DNA from: Streptomyces sp. Tue 6430
Lineage (GTDB): Bacteria > Actinomycetota > Actinomycetes > Streptomycetales > Streptomycetaceae
Assembly (NCBI GenBank): GCA_021568835.1
Contig: JAKGSH010000001.1
Span: forward strand, 682,001-746,000
DNA: 64,000 nucleotides
Direction: 5' to 3'
Part shown: positions 26,608 to 34,872 of the stretch, piece after piece
Layout: every line of letters begins with the position of its first letter
How positions within the stretch are numbered: position 1 is the first letter of the stretch
The notes under the pieces: model-generated
The model's input: the letters and a program-made list of their open reading frames with translations, nothing else
What the model was told of the DNA's origin: nothing
Databases searched by the model: none
Program-made: the position numbers and the translations under genes

Positions 26608-28530
26608 TCAGCGCCGCTCGATGCGCACGGACAGACCGTCCGCCGTGTACACCGGCACGGCCCGCAGGTGGTCGGAGTCCGGGTTCAGCTCGATCCGGTC
26701 GAAGCGGCCGCGCAGCGCCGGGGCGCCGAGCACGCGGACGGTGCTGCCCACGGCCGGCGGGCGTTCCTCGTCCAGTCGCAGCGACAGCACGCTGTCCGCG
26801 CCCAGCACGACCCGGCGCGTCACGGTCAGGACCGCCTTGTGCCGGCCCGCGCGCAGGGTCGGCGCCAGCGTGCCGGACTCCTGGGCGAACAGGCCGTGCA
26901 CCTGGACCGGTTCGTCGACGCGGAGGGTCCCGCCGAGGACCCGGACGTCGCCGTGGCCCAGCGCGTGCGCCGACGCCGAGACCAGCACGCCGTCCCGCAC
27001 GACCGTGCCGCCGGTGTACCGGTTGCGGCCGGTCAGGGCGAGCGTGCCGGTGCCGTCCTTCGTCAGACCGCCCCGGCCTCCGATGTCGTTGCGCCAGGCG
27101 TCGGCCGCCTGGAAGCCGCCCGCCGACGCGTCCTGCGCGACCGTCACGTCCGTGTCGAAGGAGCCGTAGCCGTCCGCGGCGGTGAACAGGTCGAGGCGGC
27201 CCCACTGCTCGAAGCCGTCCAGCAGGACGTACCCGGCGGGCAGCGCCGTCGTGCGCAGCACCTCGCGGCGCTGGGCCGCGGTCAGGTACGGCAGCCGGGT
27301 CTCCAGCAGCACCTCCGCGCCCTTGGGCACGGTGAGCGGCTCGTCGCGGCCCTCGCGGGTGAGCACGTACGTCAACCGGTGCCGCACGGAACGGCGGTTG
27401 GCGCTCCGGTCGGCGTAGCGGTCGTCGGCGTCGGAGTGCGCGTGGGCGTACAGGGTGTCGGCCGTGGTGCCGGTCCGCTGCGTGAAGTAGGCCAGGGCCT
27501 GCGCCCGCGCGGCCTCCTTCAGCCCGGCGTGGGCGGGGTCGGCCAGCGCGGCGGCGGCGAGGGCGGTGGCCATGACGCGCCCGCCCATGACGTCGACGGT
27601 GGAGTGCATGCCGGAGACGATCCGGGTGTGGCTCAGCTCGAAGGCGCGCGTGACGAGTTCCTGGAACCGCTCGGGCACCGCGTACGCGAAGGCCAGCGCG
27701 GCCAGGTGGAAGGCGTTGGTGTGCCCGCTGGGGAAGCCCCCGTCGTCGACGGGGGAGGTGCTGCGCTGGCGCAGCAGCTGGGGGACGACGACCACCTCCG
27801 AGTCGTAGACCGGGTGGCCGAAGGCGTCGGTGCGGCCGGTGTCGACGACCTCGCTGTCCTCGTTCATGCGCCACGGACGCGGGTACTGGAAGGCGTACTT
27901 GCCGGGGTTGCCGGACGCGAACGGGCCGCGCACGGTGTCGACCAGCCGGGCCACCTGCCCGAGGTCGGAGGTGTACGACCCGGCGCCGAGCGCGGAACCG
28001 GCCGGGGCGTCGGCGGGGACGGCGTCGCTGATCGTGGTCGGGGGAGTGGTGTCGGGGGCGGTGGTGATCGAGGTGACCGCCCTGGCGCCCGTGCGGTAGA
28101 GGTCGGCGAGCGTGCCGAGGGCGCCGATCATCGCGTAGCTCTGGTGCTGGCGGTCGTGGACGAACGCCTCCCGGGCCTGCGCCTCCGTGCGGGCGGCGGT
28201 GACGCGGGCGCAGTAGCGCATGTTGGCGCGCAGCACGTCGGGCCGCAGCGCGGTGCCGGTGTTCCAGGCCGCGCCCGTCTTCCAGACCTGTGCCATGCCG
28301 CCGAGGACGCGCACCACGGCGTTGGTCCCGGGCGTGAGGTTCGCCATGACGTTGCTCTGGTAGTCGTCGACGAACGCCGGTGCGGCCGTGGCGGCCTTGG
28401 CATCGGCGGCGGCGAGCCAGGAGACCAGGGTGGGGGCGGCGAGCAGCGCGGCGGAGCCGCCCAGCGAGGCCTTGAGGAAGCCGCGTCGGTTCACGGCGGA
28501 CGGCGTGCGGGGCCCGGCGGTTGACGGCAT
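26608..28530 (-). CDS. Tat-exported PAP2/vanadium-haloperoxidase-like phosphatase with autotransporter-type repeat
   Basis: Predicted 640 residues. Tat signal NRRGFLKASLGGSAALLAAP. The PAP2 active site is complete: K..RP in KYAFQYPRPW, SGH in GGFPSGHTNAFH, and SHTRIVSGMHSTVDVMGG supplying Arg, His and Asp. Downstream a domain with GTGTLALTGRNRYTGGTVVRDGV is the PATR autotransporter-associated beta-strand repeat, forming a right-handed beta helix. It would dephosphorylate a lipid or other phosphate outside the cell, or act as a haloperoxidase; the sequence does not decide. ATG 28530 has GAGAGG upstream. Neighbours do not reveal the substrate. Confidence 0.85.
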   Translation of the reverse strand: MPSTAGPRTPSAVNRRGFLKASLGGSAALLAAPTLVSWLAAADAKAATAAPAFVDDYQSNVMANLTPGTNAVVRVLGGMAQVWKTGAAWNTGTALRPDVLRANMRYCARVTAARTEAQAREAFVHDRQHQSYAMIGALGTLADLYRTGARAVTSITTAPDTTPPTTISDAVPADAPAGSALGAGSYTSDLGQVARLVDTVRGPFASGNPGKYAFQYPRPWRMNEDSEVVDTGRTDAFGHPVYDSEVVVVPQLLRQRSTSPVDDGGFPSGHTNAFHLAALAFAYAVPERFQELVTRAFELSHTRIVSGMHSTVDVMGGRVMATALAAAALADPAHAGLKEAARAQALAYFTQRTGTTADTLYAHAHSDADDRYADRSANRRSVRHRLTYVLTREGRDEPLTVPKGAEVLLETRLPYLTAAQRREVLRTTALPAGYVLLDGFEQWGRLDLFTAADGYGSFDTDVTVAQDASAGGFQAADAWRNDIGGRGGLTKDGTGTLALTGRNRYTGGTVVRDGVLVSASAHALGHGDVRVLGGTLRVDEPVQVHGLFAQESGTLAPTLRAGRHKAVLTVTRRVVLGADSVLSLRLDEERPPAVGSTVRVLGAPALRGRFDRIELNPDSDHLRAVPVYTADGLSVRIERR

Positions 28531-28888
28531 GGAGGTGCCTCTCTCGGACGGTTCGGCCGTGCGGCCGGGAGGTGGGACGATCGGGTGCGGATCTGAGCGG
28601 TTGTGTCGGTTCCTGAGCCGATCGGTGCGTACGTGCGAAGATCTACGGCCGTGTCGTGTCCCGTCGGGGAGACTCCGGCGACCGGGGTGTGTCCCGGGGG
28701 TGAACGCGGCGCCGGTACCCCGCGGGCGAATGCGGCGTCGCTGCCCCGCGAGCGACCCCGGCGCCGTTGCCCCGGACGTGAGCGGGCGGGCCGGGCGGGG
28801 AGGGGTGGCCCGGGGGTCCGGGGGCCGGGAGTCCGGGGGAGGGGACCGCGGCGCGGGCGGCGGCGATCGCCGGATCACGGACGCCCCG
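28531..28888. other. Intergenic region
   Basis: About 360 bases between the PAP2 start and the sugar kinase stop. Contains the PAP2 promoter presumably, but I see no clear palindrome or gene. Ends with a G-rich stretch at 28785-28860. Confidence 0.4.
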
Positions 28889-29795
28889 TCACACCGGCCC
28901 CCGGGCCAGCGCGATCGCCCCTTGCACGGGCGGTACCCGCAGTGCTCGCGCCCGGGCCCCCGGCAGGGTCTTCGCGAGTGCCGTGGTGAACGCCTCGAAC
29001 AGTGCCGGCTGCGCGAGCACGGTCCCGCCCGCGACCACGACGTCGTCCACGACGACCCCGCGGGCGGCGAGCCGGGCGACCAGTGCGGCGAGCGCCCCGC
29101 CGGCCCCGGTGATCACGGTGCGGGCGAGTGCGGAGCCGTCGGCGGCGGCCGCGAAGACGGCGGGGCGTGCCCGCCCCACTCGGCGGAGAGGTCGGCGGCG
29201 GCCTCCAGCGCCGCGCCGAGCGCCGGCACCTCGGGCACCCCGAGGGAGCCGAGCAGCCCGCGCGCGAGGCGTCCGGGGCGTTCCCCGCGGTCGTGGGCGG
29301 CCCACACGGCGCGGGCCGCCTCCCGCACCAGACCGGCGGCGCCGCCCTCGTCGCCGAGGACCGCGCCCCAGCCGCCGACCTGGACGGCGGTGCCGTCGGG
29401 CAGCCGGCCCACGGCCACCGAGCCGGTGCCGGCGACCAGGCCGACGCCCTTGTCGAGTCCGGCGGCGGGGACGAGGAGTTCGGCGTCGCCGACGATCCGT
29501 GCGGGCACGCCGAGGAGGTCGGTGACGGCGGCGCCGATCGCGGCGCCCTGACGGGGGTCTCGCACGCGTGGGCGCCGACGCCGAGGGCGGCCGGGCGGGC
29601 GCCGGCGGGCAGCGCGTCGCGCACCAGCGCGGCCAGCCAGTCCGCGGCGGCGGCCGGGTCGTGCGGCCGCCAGCCGCCGCTGGCGCGGACGTGGTCGGCG
29701 ACGAGGTCGCCGCCCGCGAGCGCGCGGAGATGCGTCTTGGTGCCGCCCACGTCGATGCCGACCAGCAGGGGGCACGCGGGAGGGAATTCCTGCAC
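28889..29795 (-). CDS. BadF/BadG/BcrA/BcrD-type sugar kinase (N-acetylglucosamine kinase-like), two frameshifts
   Basis: About 302 residues after repair. ASKHA-fold motifs: phosphate 1 LLVGIDVGGTKTHLRAL at the start, phosphate 2 VAGTGSVAVGRL, GGWGAVLGDEGGAAGLVREA, and adenosine motif VVVAGGTVLAQPALFEAF. This group phosphorylates N-acetylglucosamine or glucosamine. Two single-C losses break the frame near 29164 and 29557; with both restored the length is divisible by three and all motifs align. GTG 29795 has AGAGG upstream. It is divergent from a ROK-family gene, with a strong palindrome at 29936-29959 between, pointing to amino-sugar use together with the ABC importer downstream. Confidence 0.8.
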
Positions 29796-29935
29796 GGATC
29801 CTCTTTCGTCGTTGCGCTGGGCTGCGACGGCGGGCGAACCGTGTCCTGGGAACAGGAGAGAAGCAGGAGAAGGGGAAGGTGTCGAAGCCCCGGGACGGGC
29901 CTCTGGCGGAGCACGGCAGGCGAGTACCGTGATGT

Positions 29936-29959
29936 TCGTTAGGAAGTTAACTAACGAAG
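29936..29959. promoter_or_regulatory. Palindromic operator between sugar kinase and ROK genes
   Basis: TTCGTTAG (29936-29943) and CTAACGAA (29952-29959) are perfect inverted arms around GAAGTTAA, an AT-rich island in a GC-rich region. AT-rich palindromes of this kind are typical targets of ROK repressors, so the ROK protein encoded at 30166 is the obvious candidate. Confidence 0.7.
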
Positions 29960-30093
29960 TACAGTGCGTCAAGAGTCGTCGCGCGCTCGGGTCCGGGCGC
30001 GCTCCGGCCGGGCCGGGAACGCGGGACGCCGGCCCTTCCCCGGCCGTGTTCCGCGGAGCCGATCGCAGGCATGATCGCCTTCGCGGGTGCGGT

Positions 30094-30159
30094 CCGTGAC
30101 CTGAGCGGCCCGCGATCCGAGCGGCCCGTGACCTTGAGTGGCCCGTGACCTTGACTGGG
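30094..30159. repeat. Four imperfect 16-17 bp tandem repeats before the ROK gene
   Basis: Units at 30094-30109, 30110-30125, 30126-30142 and 30143-30159 follow CCGTGACCTTGAGTGGC with a few changes. They end seven bases before the ROK start codon. They might be a regulatory array or slippage products. Confidence 0.7.
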
Positions 30160-30165
30160 GGAACC

Positions 30166-31310
30166 GTGGAACACGTCGTGGCAAGAGCCCCCCGCCTGAC
30201 CGAGAGCGCCGGTGCGGTGTTCGCCGTGCTGGCCGGGGCGGGCAGCGCCACCCGGCCGCAGCTCGCGGCCCTGGCGGGCCTGTCCAAGCCGACGGTGTCC
30301 TCCGCCGTCGCGGAGCTGGAGGGCGTCCGCCTCGCGGCCCACTCCGGCACCTCCTCCGGCGGCACGGGCCGGTCGGCGGCCGTGTACCGGCTCGGTCCCG
30401 CCGCCGGGGCCGTACTCGCCGTGGATCTCGGCCCGGCCCTGACCCGGGTGCGCGGCTGCGCCCTGGACGGCACGCCGCTCGCCGAGGCCACCGGCCCGCG
30501 GGCGGACGCCGCCGACGTCGTGCGGGAGGCGCTCGACGCGCTGCCGGCGGACGCCCCGCTGCGCACGATCGTCGTCGCCGTGGGCGACGTCACCGCGCCC
30601 GGGGAGCGGGTGGCGGCATGCGCCCGGCGACCGCCAAGGCCGGTCCGGTCTTCGACGCCGTGGCCGTGGCGCTGCCGCCGGGGGTCCCGGTCCACCTGGA
30701 GAACAACGTGAACTGCGCCGCGCTGGCGGAGCTGCACGAGGGCGCGGCACGAGGCCGGGACACCTTCGGCTACCTGCGGATCGGGGTCGGCATCGGCCTC
30801 GGCATCGTCGTGGGCGGGCGGGTGCTGCGCGGGGCGAACGGGGCCGCCGGAGAGCTGGCCCGGCTGCCCTACCCCTGGACCGACGGCCGCGAGCCGCGGC
30901 ACGAGGCCCTGGAGGAGTACCTGGGCGCCCGCGCCCTGCTGCGGCGCGCCGCCGAGATCTGGGGCGAGGACGACGGGCCGTGTCCGCGCACCACGGACCG
31001 GCTGCTCGCCCTGGCCGCGAAGGGCAGCGCCCCGGCCAGGGCCGTCCTGGACCGGCACGCCGTGGACGTGGGGCGGCTGGCCGCCGCCGTGATCGCCGTA
31101 CTGGACCCGGGGCTGGTCGTGCTCGGCGGCAGCACCGGCGCCGATCCGCGGCTGCTGCCCGGTGTGCGGGCCGAGGTGGAGCGGCTGAGCTGGCCCACCG
31201 AGGTGGTCAGCAGCACCGTCGGTGACCTGGGCACCGTCGTCGGCGCGGCCCGGCTCGCGGTGGCCCGGGGAGTCCAAACCGTGACCGAGGCGGCGCGGAC
31301 GGAGGATTGA
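30166..31310 (+). CDS. ROK family transcriptional regulator, frameshifted
   Basis: About 381 residues after repair. N-terminal winged helix: RPQLAALAGLSKPTVSSAVAEL, followed by the ROK domain with VLAVDLGPALTRVRGCALDG, VHLENNVNCAALAEL, GVGIGLGIVVGGRVLRGANGAAGEL and LDPGLVVLGGSTGADP. The CXCGXXGCXE zinc motif of classical ROK proteins is not present; the corresponding stretch reads PRHEALEEYLG. One G is missing near 30614. GTG 30166 lies after GGGGGA. It probably represses the sugar kinase and the importer operon that follows 270 bases downstream. Confidence 0.8.
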
Positions 31311-31339
31311 CGGCCTCCGACTCGGTCTGCCAATGTCCG

Positions 31340-31353
31340 GACAAGCGCTTTCT
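31340..31353. promoter_or_regulatory. LacI-type operator upstream of sugar importer
   Basis: The reverse complement reads AGAAAGCGCTTGTC with the palindromic core AAGCGCTT (31343-31350), the central CpG layout of LacI-family operators. Near copies lie at 31751-31764 and 61392-61405. Confidence 0.55.
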
Positions 31354-31578
31354 AGGTCGGCCGGGACGCCGACTTGGGGAGGCGTCCCGCCCGTACCGAG
31401 GTACGGCAGCCGCACGAGGGCGTGCTCGTGTGACGACGGCCATGGCAGCCGGGGATCCCCACCCGTCAGGATGGCGCGGCCGGGCGAGGCCGCACTTCCG
31501 GAAGGCGCCATTCCGAGCAGCATGCCCGTGCCGCATCGACCGGCCGGGACGTCCATCACGCACCTCAGGGAGGACCCG

Positions 31579-32909
31579 GTGGGTCACCAGATCTCGCGCA
31601 GAACCCTCTTCCGCACCGCGAGCGGTCTCGCCGTCGCCGGCGCGCTCGGCAGCTCGCTCGCGGCCTGTTCCGGCGGCACCGGGGCGGGCAGCACCAGCAG
31701 CAAGCTGACCATGACCTGGTGGGGCAGCGACGAGCGGCACGCAGCCTACAAGAAAGCGCTTGCTGCATTCCGGAAGGCCAACCCGAAGATCGAGATCCAG
31801 GAGACCTACTCCGGGTACGACGGGTACTTCGACAAGTTCAACACCAACGTCGCCGGCGGCAGCGCGCCCGACCTCCTGCAGATGGACACCGCGCTGGTCG
31901 CCCAGTACGCCCGCAAGGGGTCCTCGCCCCGCTCGACGAGTACGTCGGCAAGGACCTCGACCTCACCGGCTTCTCCAAGACGCTCCTGGCGAACGGCACC
32001 GTCGACGGCAAGCTCTACGGCGTCCCGTCCGGCATCGGCGTCAACCAGCTCACCGTCAACCGCAGCGGCCTGGAGGCGCTCGGCCTGAAGCTGCCCGACC
32101 GCGAGTGGACCTGGGCCGACCTCAGGTCGATCTCCCAGCAGGTCCACAAGAAGAGCGGCGGCAAGACCTACGGCGTCGACGACGGCGGCGGCGGCACCCT
32201 CCAGTGCTTCGAGATCTTCGCCCGGGAGAAGGGCGAGACCTTCTTCTCCGAGGACGGCAAGAAGATCGGCTTCAGCGCCGACACCCTCCAGGAGTGGTGG
32301 GAGTACTGGGCCGAGATGCGCAGGCTGAACGCCTGCCCGCCGCCGGCCGTCACCTCCGCCGCGCACAACGACCTCACCAAGAACGCGGTCGTCATCGGCA
32401 AGGCGCTGTTCACCTTCGACTCCGGCGTCTACGGCGCGGGCGGCTCGATCACCGACGCGCAGCTGGACTTCCTGCCCACCCCGCGGGGCGACTGGTCGGG
32501 AGCGCGCGAGGGCAACTTCGTCAACGGCGGTGTGCTGCTGAGCGCCACGAAGAAGAGCAAGCGGGTGGCCGAATCCGTCAAGATCATCTCGTTCATCGCG
32601 CAGGACGACGCCGCGATCAAGGACTTCCAGCTGCTGCGCGGCATCCCGCCGACGGACAAGGCCCGCAACCTGATCTCGGCCGGCCTGTCCGAGACGGACA
32701 AGCTGAACATGGCGAACGCCGACTACATCTCCCAGCGGGTGGCGAAGGCCACCGACGCGCTGCCCAACCCGGTGCCGCCGCCCCAGGGCGCCGACCAGGT
32801 CTGGGACCTGCTGTTCCAGTCCAACCTCGCCGTCGCCTTCGGCAAGAAGTCGATCAAGGCGCAGTCCGGCGAGTTCTTCGACCAGGCGGCGGGCGTCCTG
32901 TCCGCGTGA
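31579..32909 (+). CDS. Sugar ABC importer, substrate-binding lipoprotein, frameshifted
   Basis: About 443 residues after repair. Signal with twin arginine (ISRRTLFRTASGLAVAG) and lipobox LAAC, so a Tat-exported lipoprotein. Then the extracellular solute-binding family 1 start: LTMTWWGSDERHAAYKKALA, IEIQETYSGYDGYFDKFNTN, GGSAPDLLQMD. One G is lost near 31921 (CGCAAGGGGTCCTCG); repaired text reads YARKGVLAPLDEYVGKD. GTG 31579 has GGGAGGA five bases upstream. First gene of the importer operon; the sugar is unknown. Regulatory boxes at 31340 and 31751 suggest LacI-type control as well. Confidence 0.85.
31751..31764. promoter_or_regulatory. LacI-type operator inside the start of the binding-protein gene
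   Basis: AGAAAGCGCTTGCT within codons for KKALAA, about 170 bases into the gene and 411 bases from the first box. Paired operators flanking a promoter are common for LacI-type repressors. Could also be chance coding sequence. Confidence 0.4.
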
Positions 32910-32949
32910 CCCGCACCGCACGCAGCAAGACCGGGAGAGGGCCAGGGAG

Positions 32950-33933
32950 ATGAGTATGACCACCGCGAAGTCCGACGAGGTCGTGAGGGAGACGCCCGCC
33001 CCGGCGACCCCCTCGGACCAGCGGGAGCGCGAACGGATGCGACGCCGCCTCGCCAGGAAGCGGGGCGGGGGCTGGTGGCCCTACGTCTTCCTGGCCCCCT
33101 GGTTCGTCGGCCTGTTCGGCCTGACGATCTACCCGATGCTCGACTCGCTGTACCTGTCCTTCACCGACTTCGACCTGCTGACGCCCGCCCGGTGGACCGG
33201 CACCGACAACTACGAGCGGATGTTCACCGACGACCCGGTCTTCTGGGACACGGTGCACGCCACCCTCCTCTACGTCGTCGTGTCGGTCCCGCTGAAGCTC
33301 GCCCTCGCGCTCGGCGTGGCGCTGCTCCTCAACCGGGACCTGAAGGGCATCGGCCTCTACCGGGCCGCCTTCTACCTGCCCTCGCTGCTCGGCGGGGCGG
33401 TGGCCGTGGCCATCGTGTGGCGCCAGGTCTTCGGCGGCGACGGCCTGTTCAACGACGTCCTCGGCTGGTTCGGCATCGAGGGCCAGGACTGGATCTCCAG
33501 CCCCGACACCGCGATCTACACGCTGATCCTGCTCGCCGTCTGGCAGTTCGGCACCCCGATGGTCATCTTCCTCGCCGGCCTGAAGCAGTTGCCGAAGGAC
33601 GTCTACGAGGCGGCCGCGATCGACGGGGCCGGGCCCGTCACCCGCTTCTTCAGGATCACCCTGCCGCTGCTCACCCCGATCGTCTTCTTCAACGTCGTCC
33701 TCCAGATCATCGACGCGTTCAAGACGTTCACCCCCGCCTTCGTCATCAGCAACGGCAGCGGCGGACCCCTCAACTCGACGATGCTGTACTCCCTCTACCT
33801 GTACAAGAAGGGCTTCACGGACCTCCAGATGGGATACGCCTCGGCCCTGGCCTGGGTGCTGTTCCTGGTCATCGCGGGCTTCACGGCGGTCAACTTCATC
33901 GCCGGCCGCTACTGGGTCCACTACGACGACTGA
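32950..33933 (+). CDS. Sugar ABC importer permease (MalF type)
   Basis: Predicted 327 residues, about six membrane segments starting with GWWPYVFLAPWFVGLFGLTI. The ATPase-docking EAA loop is EAAAIDGAGPVTRFFRITLP (about 214-233). It forms a heterodimeric channel with the next permease. ATG 32950 lies after GGGAGAGGG; ATG 32956 is an equally good start. Spacing of 40 bases from the binding protein and 33 to the next permease indicates one operon. Confidence 0.9.
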   Translation: MSMTTAKSDEVVRETPAPATPSDQRERERMRRRLARKRGGGWWPYVFLAPWFVGLFGLTIYPMLDSLYLSFTDFDLLTPARWTGTDNYERMFTDDPVFWDTVHATLLYVVVSVPLKLALALGVALLLNRDLKGIGLYRAAFYLPSLLGGAVAVAIVWRQVFGGDGLFNDVLGWFGIEGQDWISSPDTAIYTLILLAVWQFGTPMVIFLAGLKQLPKDVYEAAAIDGAGPVTRFFRITLPLLTPIVFFNVVLQIIDAFKTFTPAFVISNGSGGPLNSTMLYSLYLYKKGFTDLQMGYASALAWVLFLVIAGFTAVNFIAGRYWVHYDD

Positions 33934-33966
33934 CGCCCGGCGTCCCAGCGAGGAGTCCTTCCCACC

Positions 33967-34866
33967 ATGTCCGTCACCACCTCCACCACCTCCACCACGA
34001 CCTCCACCGCCTCGCCGCTGAAGAAGCTGCGCTCGGCCACCGGCCCCCGCCGGATCTTCCTCCACACCCTGCTCGTCGGCGTCGCCGTCGTCATGCTGTA
34101 CCCGCTGCTGTGGATGCTCAGCAGTTCCATCAAGCCCGACACCGAGATCTTCACCCACCCCGGACTGATCCCGAACGAGCTGAACCCGCGGAACTACGCC
34201 GACGGCTGGAGCGGCTCCGGCAACTCCTTCTCCCTCTACATCACCAACTCGCTGATCGTCACGATCGGCGCGGTGATCGGCAACGTGATCTCCTGCTCGC
34301 TGGCCGCCTACGCCTTCGCGCGCTTCGAGTTCCGCGGCAAGAGGATCTGGTTCGGCCTGATGCTCGGCACGCTGATGCTGCCCACCCAGGCCGTCCTCAT
34401 CCCGCAGTACACGATCTTCTACAACCTGACCTGGATCAACACCTACCTGCCGCTGATCGTCCCGAAGTTCCTCGCGGCGGACGCCTTCTTCATCTTCCTG
34501 ATGGTCCAGTTCATCCGCTCCATCCCGCGCGAGCTGGACCACGCGGCGATGGTGGACGGTGCCAACCCCTGGCAGATCTACTGGAAGATCATCCTGCCGC
34601 TGATGAAGCCCGCCCTGATCACCACCACCATCTTCACCTTCATCTGGACCTACGACGACTTCCTGCACCAGCTCGTCTACCTCCAGCAGAACGACAAGTT
34701 CACCGTCCCCCTCGGCCTGACCCTGTTCCTGGACCAGACCAGCGGCTCCTCCTACGGCGCCATGTTCGCGATGTCGACCCTCGCCCTCCTGCCGACGCTC
34801 GTCTGCTTCCTCGTCTTCCAGAAGCGGCTGGTCGAAGGCCTGGCGACCTCCGGCATGAAGGGCTGA
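33967..34866 (+). CDS. Sugar ABC importer permease (MalG type)
   Basis: Predicted 299 residues, six membrane segments (LLVGVAVVMLYPLLWMLSSS first). The loop ELDHAAMVDGANPWQIYWKI is the EAA motif. The first 16 residues are almost only Thr and Ser (VTTSTTSTTTSTAS). GAGGAG precedes ATG 33967. No ATPase gene is in the operon; Streptomyces sugar importers commonly share the MsiK ATPase encoded elsewhere. Confidence 0.9.
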   Translation: MSVTTSTTSTTTSTASPLKKLRSATGPRRIFLHTLLVGVAVVMLYPLLWMLSSSIKPDTEIFTHPGLIPNELNPRNYADGWSGSGNSFSLYITNSLIVTIGAVIGNVISCSLAAYAFARFEFRGKRIWFGLMLGTLMLPTQAVLIPQYTIFYNLTWINTYLPLIVPKFLAADAFFIFLMVQFIRSIPRELDHAAMVDGANPWQIYWKIILPLMKPALITTTIFTFIWTYDDFLHQLVYLQQNDKFTVPLGLTLFLDQTSGSSYGAMFAMSTLALLPTLVCFLVFQKRLVEGLATSGMKG

Positions 34867-34872
34867 GCGGAC

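Noticed and set aside
31333..31578. Upstream extension of the importer binding protein
   Set aside because: The in-frame extension lacks a signal peptide at its start, whereas GTG 31579 has a strong ribosome site and begins a proper Tat lipoprotein signal.
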